A stretch of 61,245 nt of DNA from CAZZKF01 sp964654995 (GTDB lineage: Bacteria > Pseudomonadota > Alphaproteobacteria > CAZZKF01). The DNA lies in contig CAZZKF010000007.1 of NCBI GenBank assembly GCA_964654995.1, positions 1 to 61,245 on the forward strand, written 5' to 3'. A program made the position numbers and the translations under genes. This document shows, piece by piece, positions 7,098 to 15,779 of the stretch; the stretch's first letter is position 1, and each line of letters opens with the position of its first letter. A model generated the notes under the pieces. It was not told the origin of the DNA and made no database searches. It saw nothing but the letters and a program-made list of their open reading frames with translations.

Positions 7098-8387
7098 ATG
7101 ACTGTCGCCCGCCTGCGCTTGATTGTGAAAATCGTCAGCTTCTACCTGCTCGGCGCCGGGCCTGCTCTGGCCGGCGAAGCCGACGCCATATCGTCCGGCG
7201 ATACCGCCTGGATGCTGACCTCGTCGCTGGTGGTGCTGATGATGACGGTGCCGGGTGTCGCCCTGTTCTATGGCGGCATGGTGCGCAAGAAGAACGTGCT
7301 GGGGACAGTCATGCAAAGCTTCGCCACCACCTGCCTGGTCAGCGTCTTGTGGGTGGTCGCCGGCTATTCGCTGGCGTTCAGCGGCGGCGGCGCACTGATC
7401 GGCGATCTGGGCGCCCTGTTTCTCGGCAACAGCACGGCGGATGCGGTCAACGGCACGATTCCCGATACCGTGTTCATTTTCTTCCAGATGACCTTTGCCA
7501 TCATCACCGCCGCCCTGATCGCCGGCGCGGTCGCCGAGCGGATGAAGTTTTCGGCCTTTTTGTGGTTTGTCGGCCTGTGGTCGCTGGTCGTCTATGCGCC
7601 GATCGCCCACTGGGTCTGGGGCGGCGGCTTTCTCGGCGAGGCCGGGGTTCTGGACTTTGCCGGCGGCACCGTGGTGCACATCAATTCCGGGGTGGCCGGC
7701 CTGGTGGCGGCGCTGGTCGTCGGCCCGCGCATCGGCTATCGGCGCGAGAACATGGCGCCCCACAATCTGGTGCTGAGCGTCATCGGCGCCTCGCTGCTGT
7801 GGGTCGGCTGGTTCGGCTTCAACGCCGGTTCGGCGCTCGCCGCCAACGCCAGCGCCGGCATGGCAGCGCTGGTCACCCAGATCGCCGCAGCCGGCGGCGG
7901 GCTCGCCTGGATGGCCGCCGAATGGACAACCAAGGAGCGCCCCAGCGTGCTCGGCATCATCAGCGGCGCCGTCGCCGGCCTGGTGGCGATCACTCCGGCC
8001 TCGGGCTTCGTCGGGCCCGGTGACGCTCTGATTATCGGCGTGGCCGCCGGCGTCATCTGTTTCTGGGGTTCGGTGTGGCTCAAGGCGCGGCTCGGCTATG
8101 ACGATTCGCTCGATGTCTTCGGCGTTCACGGCATTGGCGGTATCACCGGCGCAATCCTCACCGGGGTCTTCGCCCGCGAGGCCATCGGCGGCGTGCCCGG
8201 CGCTCTGGAAGGGAATGTTGGACAGGTCTGGATCCAGCTTTACGGCATTGCCGGCACCCTGATCTATTCCGCCGTCGTCTCCTGGCTGCTGCTCAAGGCA
8301 ATCGATCGCCTGATCGGCCTGCGGCTCGATGAGGAAAGCGAACGCGAAGGGCAGGACATCCGCCTCCACGGCGAAAGCGTCGCCTGA
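7098..8387 (+). CDS. amtB: Ammonium transporter
   Basis: A 429-residue inner-membrane channel of the Amt/MEP/Rh family that takes up ammonium. An N-terminal signal sequence (to about GPALAGEA) precedes about eleven membrane helices. Family marks are the first-helix motif TSSLVVLMMTVPGVALFYGG, the pore His in VVHINSGVAG, WVGWFGFNAGSAL, and the second pore His in VFGVHGIGGITGAI. The ATG at 7098 follows a strong AAGGAGG. Unusually, no glnK/glnB gene precedes it; most amtB genes are paired with glnK. The final tail (EGQDIRLHGESVA) is typical in length. Nitrogen control is expected but not shown. Confidence 0.95.
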   Translation: MTVARLRLIVKIVSFYLLGAGPALAGEADAISSGDTAWMLTSSLVVLMMTVPGVALFYGGMVRKKNVLGTVMQSFATTCLVSVLWVVAGYSLAFSGGGALIGDLGALFLGNSTADAVNGTIPDTVFIFFQMTFAIITAALIAGAVAERMKFSAFLWFVGLWSLVVYAPIAHWVWGGGFLGEAGVLDFAGGTVVHINSGVAGLVAALVVGPRIGYRRENMAPHNLVLSVIGASLLWVGWFGFNAGSALAANASAGMAALVTQIAAAGGGLAWMAAEWTTKERPSVLGIISGAVAGLVAITPASGFVGPGDALIIGVAAGVICFWGSVWLKARLGYDDSLDVFGVHGIGGITGAILTGVFAREAIGGVPGALEGNVGQVWIQLYGIAGTLIYSAVVSWLLLKAIDRLIGLRLDEESEREGQDIRLHGESVA

Positions 8388-8570
8388 ACGAAAAGCCCGC
8401 TGACACTGCTTTTTCGCCAGACACTTGTCTGCACCCGGTCCGCTGGCTACATTTGAGCGGGCCGGGTCGCAGGCGTTCGCCGATTGCGTGCGGCCCGAGG
8501 CTCATGGACGTCGGCCAGGCGCCGGATCGCCGGTTCGGTGGGCCGCTGCGTCACAGTTCGGGAACACGTG

Positions 8571-10943
8571 GTGGCGCGAGAGCGAAAATCACCTGCAACG
8601 TCAACGGTTCTGCCGGAGGCGGTAACGCAGTTTCTGAAGCGCCGGCTGCATGAAACCCTGGGTCTGGCCCTGATCATCATCGCCGGCGGCCTGACGCTGG
8701 CCCTGGTGAGCTACCATCCCGGGGACGTCAGCTTCAATACGGCGAGCGCCGGGGCGCCGGAAAACTGGCTGGGCGCCGGCGGTGCCTTCGCTGCCGACAT
8801 TCTGCTGCAGACCCTGGGGCTGGCCGCCGCCGTCCTGGTCATCGTGCTGCTCGCCTGGAGCTGGCGCATCGTCAGTCATCGCGGCCTGCCGTGGATCTGG
8901 CTGCATGTCGCGCTTCTGCCCGTCTGTCTGCTCGCCTGGGCCGGCCTGCTCGCCGGCCTTCCGGCGCCGGCCGACTGGCCGGTGCGGGCCGGACTGGGCG
9001 GAGCGATCGGGCTCTATCTCTACCTTGGCCTCGGCGATCTGGTGACGGCCCTGGGCCTGCCGGTGCCGGGCTGGAGCGTCATCGTGGCGCTGGCAGTCAC
9101 CGCCGTCATCGCCCTGGTGCTGACCCTCGGGATCGCGGTTGGCGAATGGCGCGGTATCGCCCGGGCGCTGCGCTGGCTGCTGGTTGCCGCCGGGCGCGGA
9201 ATCGCCGCCTTCGGGCATGGCATTGTCTGGGCCGCGCTCGCCGCCGTTCAGGGCGTCCGGCGCCTGCGCCCCGCCGGCGCCGAGGCGGCCAGGCCGCAAC
9301 GCGCCGCCAAACCGCGGGCCCGCAGGAAAAAGGCCGAGGCGGAGCCGAGCGGCCGGGTCGCCGGGGCGCCGGCGAAGCTCGCCACCGGGGCGCGGGCCGA
9401 GCGCGAGGCTCAGCCGCGGCTTGAGCTCGAGCCTGACGACGATTTCAAGCTGCCGCCCTTGAGCGTGCTCGCCAAGCCGCCGCGGACCGAGCGGAATGCC
9501 CGGGTCAACGAAGCGGCGCTTGAGCAGAACGCCCGGCTGCTCGAATCCGTGCTCGACGATTTCGGGGTGCGCGGCGAGATCGTCAAGGTGCGCCCCGGCC
9601 CGGTGGTCACCATGTACGAGCTGGAGCCGGCACCGGGCACCAAATCGTCGCGGGTGATCGGGCTGGCCGACGATATCGCGCGCTCGATGAGCGCCGTATC
9701 GGCCCGGGTGGCGGTGGTGCCGGGGCGCAACGCCATCGGCATCGAGCTGCCCAACGCCAAGCGCGAAACCGTCTATCTGCGCGAGCTGCTGGCGACCCCG
9801 GAATTCGACCGGGCGTCCGAGCGTCTGGCCCTGGCGCTGGGCAAGGACATCGCCGGGCGCCCGGTGATCGTCGATCTGGCGGCGATGCCGCATCTCCTGA
9901 TCGCCGGCACCACGGGCTCCGGCAAGTCGGTGGCGATCAACACCATGATCATGTCGCTGGTCTACCGGCTGGCGCCACACCAGTGCCGGTTCGTGATGAT
10001 CGACCCCAAGATGCTCGAGCTTTCGGTCTACGACGGCATCCCGCACCTGATGACGCCGGTGGTCACCGACCCCAAGAAGGCGATCGTGGCGCTGAAATGG
10101 GCGGTGCGTGAAATGGAGGAACGCTATCGGGCGATGTCGAAGCTCGGCGTGCGCAACATCGCCGCCTACAACAAGCGCGTCACCAAGGCGCTCGAGACCG
10201 GCGAGGTGCTCAAGCGCACGGTGCAGACCGGATATGACAAGGACACCGGAAAACCGGTTTACGAACAACAGGTTCTGGAGCTGCGGCCGATGCCGCTGGT
10301 GGTCATCGTGGTCGACGAGATGGCCGATCTGATGATGGTCGCCGGCAAGGATGTGGAGGCCGCCATCCAGCGCCTGGCACAGATGGCGCGGGCTGCCGGC
10401 ATTCACCTGATCACCGCCACCCAGCGCCCGTCGGTGGACGTGATCACCGGCACCATCAAGGCCAATTTCCCGACCCGCATCAGCTTTCAGGTGACCTCGC
10501 GCATCGACAGCCGGACGATCCTCGGCGAGCAGGGTGCCGAGCAGCTTCTCGGTCAGGGCGACATGCTGTACATGGCCGGCGGCGGCCGCATCACCCGGGT
10601 GCACGGGGCGTTCATCAGCGACGGCGAGGTGGAAAAGGTGGTCGCCCATTTGAAGGCCCAGGGCGCGCCCGAATATCTCGACGCGGTCACCGAAAGCATC
10701 GACGAGGATACGGGGCCGACGATTCCCGGCCTGTCCTCGGGCGACGAGCTCTATGACAAGGCGGTCGAGCTGGTGGCCCGCGAACGCCGGGCCTCGACCA
10801 GCTTCATTCAGCGCCATTTGCAGATCGGCTACAACCGGGCGGCGCGGATCATCGAACGGATGGAAAAGGAAGGCGTGGTCAGCGAGGCCAATCATGTCGG
10901 CCGGCGCGAGGTTCTGGTTGCCGATCACAGCGATGTCGGATGA
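8571..10943 (+). CDS. ftsK: DNA translocase FtsK
   Basis: About 790 residues. FtsK is a septal DNA pump that clears the chromosome termini and helps dimer resolution during division. Four membrane segments lie within about 30-180, followed by a charged linker rich in Ala, Arg, Lys and Glu. The motor domain has Walker A GTTGSGKSVAINTM at about 446 and Walker B VVIVVDEMADLMMV. The C-terminal gamma winged helix (TSFIQRHLQIGYNRAARII), which reads KOPS-type sequences, is intact. GTG 8571 is chosen because it is close to the first membrane segment; GTG 8568 or TTG 8484 are possible, and no site has a strong ribosome-binding sequence. Its stop overlaps an ATG of the lolA frame. Confidence 0.93.
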   Translation: MARERKSPATSTVLPEAVTQFLKRRLHETLGLALIIIAGGLTLALVSYHPGDVSFNTASAGAPENWLGAGGAFAADILLQTLGLAAAVLVIVLLAWSWRIVSHRGLPWIWLHVALLPVCLLAWAGLLAGLPAPADWPVRAGLGGAIGLYLYLGLGDLVTALGLPVPGWSVIVALAVTAVIALVLTLGIAVGEWRGIARALRWLLVAAGRGIAAFGHGIVWAALAAVQGVRRLRPAGAEAARPQRAAKPRARRKKAEAEPSGRVAGAPAKLATGARAEREAQPRLELEPDDDFKLPPLSVLAKPPRTERNARVNEAALEQNARLLESVLDDFGVRGEIVKVRPGPVVTMYELEPAPGTKSSRVIGLADDIARSMSAVSARVAVVPGRNAIGIELPNAKRETVYLRELLATPEFDRASERLALALGKDIAGRPVIVDLAAMPHLLIAGTTGSGKSVAINTMIMSLVYRLAPHQCRFVMIDPKMLELSVYDGIPHLMTPVVTDPKKAIVALKWAVREMEERYRAMSKLGVRNIAAYNKRVTKALETGEVLKRTVQTGYDKDTGKPVYEQQVLELRPMPLVVIVVDEMADLMMVAGKDVEAAIQRLAQMARAAGIHLITATQRPSVDVITGTIKANFPTRISFQVTSRIDSRTILGEQGAEQLLGQGDMLYMAGGGRITRVHGAFISDGEVEKVVAHLKAQGAPEYLDAVTESIDEDTGPTIPGLSSGDELYDKAVELVARERRASTSFIQRHLQIGYNRAARIIERMEKEGVVSEANHVGRREVLVADHSDVG

Positions 10944-11017
10944 GGGTGCGCCCGTCGGCTGTCCGCGCCGGCCTTGCGGCGGCCCGCCGGCGCCCCATAT
11001 CTGACAGGATGACGTGG

Positions 11018-11707
11018 ATGAACAGACGCTTGCCCACCCGGTGCCGGCGGCTCGCCGGCCTGATTGCCACGGCGCTTGTCGCCTTGAGCCCGGCGCTGGT
11101 GCAGGCCGCCAAGCCGACCGAGACGGCCGAGACAGCAGCACCGGACGCGGCCGAGGCCGCCGACGCCGTCGTGCTGCGCGAGATCGAGGCCTATCTCAAC
11201 AACATCCGGACGCTCACGGCCAAATTCATCCAGGTGGCTCCCGACGGGACGATCAGCGACGGGTCCTTCTACCTGAGCCGGCCGGGCCGGGTGCGCTTCG
11301 AATACAATCCGCCCTCACGGCTGCTGATCGTCAGCCGCGACAAATGGATCACGCTGATCGATTACGACATCAACCAGGTCAGCCGCTGGCCGATCCGGGA
11401 TACCCCGTTCGGCGTCCTCGTGGGGGGAAAAATTCAGCTCGGCAAGACGCTTGGCGTCGCCGGCATCGAACAGGCGCCGGGCCTGGTCAGCGTCACGCTC
11501 TACAAGCGGGGCGACCGCAAGGCCGGCTCGGTCAAGCTGATCTTCACCACGCCGCCGCTGCAGTTGCGCCAGTGGGAGATTACCGACGGCCGCGGGCAGG
11601 TCACCCGGGTGGGCCTGAGCGACGTCCGGATCAATGTCGAGATCGCGGACTCGCGATTCGACTTCAAGGATCCGCGCCGCACGCGGCGCCAACGGCGCGG
11701 ACGCTGA
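11018..11707 (+). CDS. lolA: Outer-membrane lipoprotein carrier LolA
   Basis: A 229-residue periplasmic chaperone that carries lipoproteins from the LolCDE pump to the outer membrane. The N-terminus is a signal peptide: basic MNRRLPTRCRR, a hydrophobic core, then ALVQA as the likely cleavage site. The mature part begins with the typical helix VLREIEAYLNNIRTLTAKF, then the half-barrel strands GSFYLSRPGRVRFEYNPP. ATG 11018 has AGGA eight bases upstream. The ATG at 10940, overlapping the ftsK stop, would add 26 residues and spoil the signal peptide. Pairing with ftsK is common in alphaproteobacteria. Confidence 0.92.
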   Translation: MNRRLPTRCRRLAGLIATALVALSPALVQAAKPTETAETAAPDAAEAADAVVLREIEAYLNNIRTLTAKFIQVAPDGTISDGSFYLSRPGRVRFEYNPPSRLLIVSRDKWITLIDYDINQVSRWPIRDTPFGVLVGGKIQLGKTLGVAGIEQAPGLVSVTLYKRGDRKAGSVKLIFTTPPLQLRQWEITDGRGQVTRVGLSDVRINVEIADSRFDFKDPRRTRRQRRGR

Positions 11708-11712
11708 GCGCC

Positions 11713-12351
11713 ATGGCGACTTATCCCGGACCCGGCGGGCATGGGCCGGTGCAGGACACAGCACCCGCGCGGACCGATCATGATGACCCGGAGACACCGG
11801 ATTCGCCGGGCGCCGCCGAGGTCCTGCGCCAGATCGAGCCGCTGATCACGCAGGCGCCGTGGTTTTCGCGCCTCGGCGCATTGCTCAGCGATGAGGAGCG
11901 CGGTCTGGCGGCGGATTACGTGCAGGCCCTGGGCTTTCCCGAGATCGGCATCGGCGCCGTCGAGGACTGGACGGATGCGGCGCTGATCGCCGCCAATCCC
12001 GGCATCGACACCTTCGCCTGGGAGGCCGAGGAACAGCTGCGCCTGGCCGAACGCGACGCGGCCCGCGAGGCGCTCTCCGCGCCCGGGCTCTCGGCGCTGC
12101 TTGCGATGGTCGAAGGGCTGGCCGCCAACATCGTCTTCGCCCGTGCCGCCACCGCCGCCGAAGCGGCCGGCATGGACGATCCCGAGCTGATCGAGGCGGC
12201 CGGGGCGCACGCCGTTCAGGCCTGCCACCAGGCGGCGCTGGCGCTGGCCAATGAGGCGGCACCCACGCATCCCTTCATCCTCAAGTTCCGGCTGTTTGCG
12301 GCCGGGCGCTGGCCGCTGGGGATCACCGGCGCCACCTTCAACCTGTTCTGA
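11713..12351 (+). CDS. Conserved hypothetical protein between lolA and xth
   Basis: A 212-residue soluble protein I do not recognise. It has no signal peptide and no membrane segment. Residues 1-40 are low-complexity and acidic/proline-rich; the rest is mostly helical, rich in Ala, Glu and Leu (for example LLAMVEGLAANIVFARAATA). The C-terminus HPFILKFRLFAAGRWPLG is distinct and looks conserved. The start lies five bases after the lolA stop and the xth start lies seven bases after its own stop, so it belongs to the ftsK-lolA-xth transcript. The frame has the same codon bias as its neighbours, so it is a real gene. Confidence 0.75.
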   Translation: MATYPGPGGHGPVQDTAPARTDHDDPETPDSPGAAEVLRQIEPLITQAPWFSRLGALLSDEERGLAADYVQALGFPEIGIGAVEDWTDAALIAANPGIDTFAWEAEEQLRLAERDAAREALSAPGLSALLAMVEGLAANIVFARAATAAEAAGMDDPELIEAAGAHAVQACHQAALALANEAAPTHPFILKFRLFAAGRWPLGITGATFNLF

Positions 12352-12358
12352 CCGAGCG

Positions 12359-13171
12359 ATGCGGCTGCGGCTGGCGACCTGGAACGTGAACTCGGTGCGG
12401 GTGCGCATGGATCACATCGCCCGCTTCGTGGCCGAGACCCGGCCTGACGTGCTGTGCCTGCAGGAAACCAAGGTCGAGGACGACAAGTTTCCGCGCCAGC
12501 CCTTTTACGAGCTCGGATTTGCCCATCACGCGGTGGCCGGCCAGAAGGGCTACCACGGAGTCGCGGTGTTCTCGAAACAGCCGATCGAGGGGGTGGAGCG
12601 CATCGACTGGGCGGGCCTTGGCGAGAGCCGTCATCTGTGCGTGCGCCTCGCGCCCGATGTCGTGCTCCACAACTTCTATGTGCCGGCCGGCGGCGACATT
12701 CCCGATCCCGAGCTCAATGACAAGTTCGCCCAGAAGCTGGCCTTTCTCGACCATATGACGCAGGCCTTCGGGCACCAGCGCCGGGCGCTGGATGGCCGGC
12801 GGATGATCCTGCTCGGCGACCTCAATGTCGCACCGCTGGAATGCGACGTCTGGTCCCATGCCCGCCTCGTCAATGTGGTGAGCCACACGCCGGTCGAAGT
12901 GGCGCGGCTCGAGCGGTTGCAGCAAAGCTGTGGGTGGGTCGACGTCATGCGCCGGCTGGTGCCGGCGCCCGAGCGCCTCTACACCTGGTGGAGCTACCGC
13001 GCCCGCGACTGGCGGGCCGCCGACCGCGGGCGGCGCCTTGATCATGTCTGGGTCACGCCGGCGCTCAGCCCGGCGGTGCAGGCGATGGCCGTGCATGAGC
13101 ACACCCGCGACTGGACCCGGCCCAGCGATCACGTGCCGGTGACGGTGGATTTCGTCTTCGACGGCGTCTGA
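12359..13171 (+). CDS. xth: Exodeoxyribonuclease III (AP endonuclease, XthA-type)
   Basis: A 270-residue AP endonuclease/3'-exonuclease of base-excision repair. All family motifs are there: ATWNVNSV at the start, LQETKV (metal-binding Glu), the substrate-loop Tyr in HNFYVPAGG, GDLNVAP (Asp, Asn), LDHVWV and the final SDHVPV (Asp-His pair). The ATG at 12359 gives a start directly on MRLRLATWNV, the usual position. It follows the unknown gene by seven bases. Confidence 0.94.
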   Translation: MRLRLATWNVNSVRVRMDHIARFVAETRPDVLCLQETKVEDDKFPRQPFYELGFAHHAVAGQKGYHGVAVFSKQPIEGVERIDWAGLGESRHLCVRLAPDVVLHNFYVPAGGDIPDPELNDKFAQKLAFLDHMTQAFGHQRRALDGRRMILLGDLNVAPLECDVWSHARLVNVVSHTPVEVARLERLQQSCGWVDVMRRLVPAPERLYTWWSYRARDWRAADRGRRLDHVWVTPALSPAVQAMAVHEHTRDWTRPSDHVPVTVDFVFDGV

Positions 13172-13180
13172 GGCCGGGCG

Positions 13181-13657
13181 TTACCGTTCGCCCGTGGAAT
13201 CACCGCCGGCCGCTTCCATCCGGGTGGCGGTCTCGCCGATGACCCGGGCCAGCTCGCGGATGATGGCCACCGCAATCCGGGGATATTCCTCGATCATCTC
13301 GAGAAAGACGTCGCGCTTGATGCGCAGCGCAACGATCGGCGATAACGCCACCACCGTGGTCATGCTCGGCACCTCGGCGATGAGCGCGATCTCGCCGACG
13401 ATGTTGCCGGGCCCCAAACGGGCGAGAATCGAGGCGCCATGCGGGCCGCGCCAGGTGACCTCGGCCTCGCCCTCGGCGATCACATAGGCGACATCGCTGG
13501 CGCCGCCCTGGACGAACAGGGTCTCGCCGGCGGCAAAGCGCGCCTCGTCGCTGGCATAGGCCAGCAGCTTGAGCTTCGAGGTTTCGATATTGGCAAACAG
13601 CGGCGCCGCTTGCAGAAGGGCAAGGGCTTCGCTCAGTTGCATGGCCGAATCCGACAT
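13181..13657 (-). CDS. Cyclic nucleotide-binding domain protein
   Basis: A 158-residue protein that is almost entirely one cyclic-nucleotide-binding (CRP-N) beta-barrel, residues about 12-130. The start of the barrel is seen in ARFAAGETLFVQGGASDVAY, and the phosphate-binding cassette region is GPGNIVGEIALIAEVPSMTTVVAL. Where CRP has Arg-Ser/Thr in the cassette, here PSMTT follows GEIALI, so the Arg that grips the cyclic phosphate seems missing and ligand binding is uncertain. There is no HTH or other output domain. ATG 13657 is chosen; TTG 13660 is directly before it. It lies 16 bases downstream of the response-regulator gene and is probably co-transcribed. Confidence 0.82.
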   Translation of the reverse strand: MSDSAMQLSEALALLQAAPLFANIETSKLKLLAYASDEARFAAGETLFVQGGASDVAYVIAEGEAEVTWRGPHGASILARLGPGNIVGEIALIAEVPSMTTVVALSPIVALRIKRDVFLEMIEEYPRIAVAIIRELARVIGETATRMEAAGGDSTGER

Positions 13658-13673
13658 CAAACGCGTGCGCCGG

Positions 13674-14363
13674 TCATGGGCTCAGGCGATAACCGCCGGT
13701 CTCGGTAATCAGCAGCCTGGCGTTCGACGGATCCGCCTCGATCTTCTGGCGCAGGCGGTAGATGTGGGTTTCCAGCGTGTGCGTGGTCACCCCGGCGTTG
13801 TAGCCCCAGACCTCGTTGAGCAGCACCTCGCGGCCCACCACCTTGTCGCCGGCGCGATAGAGGTATTTGAGGATCGCCGTCTCTTTCTCGGTCAGCCGCA
13901 CCTTCTGGCCGCTGTCGCGATCGATCAGCAGCTTGGCGCTGGGGCGAAAGGTGTAATTGCCGATCACGAACACCGCATCTTCCGACTGCTCGTGCTGGCG
14001 CAGATGGGCGCGCACGCGGGCCAGCAGCACGCCGAAGCGGAACGGCTTGACGACATAGTCGTTGGCGCCTGACTCGAGGCCGAGAATGGTGTCGGCATCG
14101 GTATCCAGGGCGGTCAGCATGATCACCGGCACGCCGGAGCCGGCCCGGCGCATCAGCCGGCACACCTCGCGCCCGTCGAGGTCGGGCAGGTCGACATCCA
14201 ACAGCACCAGATCGATCTGGTTGTTCTTGATCGCCTCCAGGCCCTGGCTTCCGGTGGCCGCCTCGGAAATCACGAAATCCTCGTGCAGCTTGAACTGTTC
14301 GGCAAGCGTGGCGCGCAGATCATCGTCGTCATCGACCAGAAGGATGTGCTTGGTTGCCGTCAT
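13674..14363 (-). CDS. OmpR/PhoB-family response regulator
   Basis: A 229-residue transcription regulator. The receiver domain (1-120) has the acidic pocket LLVDDDDDL, the phosphorylated Asp in LVLLDVDLPDLDG (about 55), Thr in VIMLTA and the Lys in DYVVKPF. The C-terminal winged helix (about 130-228) shows LTEKETAILKYLYRAGDKVV, the recognition helix THTLETHIYRLRQKIE and the wing LLITETGGYRLSP. No histidine kinase is adjacent; the partner is presumably elsewhere. It resembles the CenR-type envelope regulator of alphaproteobacteria in its start, but I cannot confirm that. It is followed by the cyclic-nucleotide-binding gene. Confidence 0.9.
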   Translation of the reverse strand: MTATKHILLVDDDDDLRATLAEQFKLHEDFVISEAATGSQGLEAIKNNQIDLVLLDVDLPDLDGREVCRLMRRAGSGVPVIMLTALDTDADTILGLESGANDYVVKPFRFGVLLARVRAHLRQHEQSEDAVFVIGNYTFRPSAKLLIDRDSGQKVRLTEKETAILKYLYRAGDKVVGREVLLNEVWGYNAGVTTHTLETHIYRLRQKIEADPSNARLLITETGGYRLSP

Positions 14364-14440
14364 CGCCTGTTCCTTAATTCGATCGCCGCGATCAAAATGA
14401 TCCTTGCTTTAGGAGTCGCGTGCAACACCTATCGCGACCG

Positions 14441-14467
14441 CGTATATATTACCCCCGTATATACTAC
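14441..14467. repeat. TA-rich 12-bp direct repeat between regulator gene and ribA
   Basis: CGTATATATTAC (14441-14452) and CGTATATACTAC (14456-14467) match at 11 of 12 positions and start 15 bp apart. They stand out in GC-rich DNA, in the 121-bp gap between two divergent genes and 18 bp before the ribA start. A regulator site or overlapping promoter -10 elements are the likely readings. Confidence 0.4.
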
Positions 14468-14484
14468 ATCGAATCGCAACAGCC

Positions 14485-15759
14485 ATGCGCAGACCCCGGC
14501 TTCGCCCCGGCGACCGGGACCGGAACCGGAATTTGAGCACCAACCACAGGCCCCCGACCCCTCCAGGCAAGCCGGCACCCCGGGCGTCCGGAAACACGAC
14601 GGCCACAGCAAGCGCCGCACGGGTCCTTGATGCGGTCTCGGCCATGCGGCGCGGAAGCGCCGTCGTCCTGCTGCCCCACGATGACGCAACGCAGGCGGCC
14701 ATTGCCCTGGCCGCCGAGCCGATTGCGCAAGCCCGGCTCGACCAGATTGCCGGCTGGCCGTTTGCCGCACCGTTGCTGGCGCTGACTGCCCGGCGCGCCG
14801 CGGTGCTGCATATTCCGCCTTCGGGCGCGTCGGCGGTTCTGCTGGAGACCGAGGGGCTGACGGCCGAGGTGATCCGCAGTTTGGCCGATCCGACGGCCGA
14901 TCTGGCCCATCCCCTGCGCGGGCCGTTTTCACGCCCGCGTCCGGCGCCGGCCGTCCCGGTCGAAGCGGCGATTGAGCTGTGTCGGCTGGCCGGCCTGTTG
15001 CCGGCCGCCGTGATCGTGCCGGCGGCGGATGCCGCCCAGGCCCGGGCCTGGGCCGAGGCGCGCGAATGCCCTTGCGTCGAGGCGGCCGCGATCGCCGACT
15101 GGGAGCGCGGGCAGGCCCGGCGCATCGCGCCGGTGGCCAGCGCCCGGGTGCCGCTGGCCGATGCCGAACAGACCCGGGTGACCGCCTTTCGGGCCGAAGA
15201 CGGGGGCCCCGAGCATCTGGCCATCGTCATCGGCACGCCGTCGCCGGATGATCCGGTTCTGGTGCGCCTTCACTCCGAATGTTTCACCGGCGACCTGCTC
15301 GGCTCCCTGCGCTGCGACTGCGGCGAGCAGTTGCGCGGCGCCGTGCGCACCATTGCCGCCACTGGAGGCGGCGTCATTCTCTATCTCGCCCAGGAAGGCC
15401 GCGGCATCGGCCTGATCAACAAGCTGCGCGCGTACCAGCTCCAGGACCAGGGGTTCGACACCTTCGAGGCCAATGAACGACTGGGTTTTGCGCCTGACGA
15501 GCGGCTGTTCGACGTTGCCGCCGCCATGCTTCGCCACTTCGGGTTCTCGCGCATCCGGCTGCTCACCAACAACCCGGAGAAGGTCGAGGCCCTGGCTGCC
15601 ACCGGCATCGAAGTGATCGAGCGAGTCGCCCATGAATTTCCCGCCAACAGCCACAACGAGGCCTATCTGGCGGCCAAGGCGCGGGCCAGCGGCTATTATC
15701 CGCCGGTCCCCGAAGACGAGGACGATGACGGCGGCGAGTCCGGGGCCGGCCATTCTTGA
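14485..15759 (+). CDS. ribA: GTP cyclohydrolase II with degenerate RibB-like N-terminal domain
   Basis: A 424-residue protein. The C-terminal half (about 230-405) is GTP cyclohydrolase II, the first step of riboflavin synthesis: Zn ligands in CFTGDLLGSLRCDCGEQL, catalytic region YLAQEGRGIGLINKLRAYQL and LLTNNPEKVEAL. The N-terminal half (about 45-225) has the outline of RibB (DHBP synthase): AMRRGSAVVLLPHDDATQAA sits where RibB has its IRxGxxVVLVDDEDRENEGDLV motif, but the acidic metal/substrate residues are replaced. So the RibB domain looks dead. Residues 1-40 are a disordered basic/proline tail. A few bases separate it from the L,D-transpeptidase gene. Confidence 0.88.
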   Translation: MRRPRLRPGDRDRNRNLSTNHRPPTPPGKPAPRASGNTTATASAARVLDAVSAMRRGSAVVLLPHDDATQAAIALAAEPIAQARLDQIAGWPFAAPLLALTARRAAVLHIPPSGASAVLLETEGLTAEVIRSLADPTADLAHPLRGPFSRPRPAPAVPVEAAIELCRLAGLLPAAVIVPAADAAQARAWAEARECPCVEAAAIADWERGQARRIAPVASARVPLADAEQTRVTAFRAEDGGPEHLAIVIGTPSPDDPVLVRLHSECFTGDLLGSLRCDCGEQLRGAVRTIAATGGGVILYLAQEGRGIGLINKLRAYQLQDQGFDTFEANERLGFAPDERLFDVAAAMLRHFGFSRIRLLTNNPEKVEALAATGIEVIERVAHEFPANSHNEAYLAAKARASGYYPPVPEDEDDDGGESGAGHS

Positions 15760-15779
15760 GCCGGCAGGCGGCTGCGAGC

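Noticed and set aside
8388..8430. Terminator after amtB
   Set aside because: CGAAAAGC/GCTTTTTCG pair only through an AT-rich, bulged stem with no T-run after it.
10940..11017. lolA start at ATG 10940 overlapping the ftsK stop
   Set aside because: It adds 26 residues before a clean signal peptide; ATG 11018 has a well-spaced AGGA.
8601..11141. An open frame of 846 codons on the minus strand over ftsK
   Set aside because: It is the antisense shadow of a GC-rich gene: FtsK motifs are complete on the plus strand and the antisense product is a low-complexity His/Gly/Arg-rich sequence.
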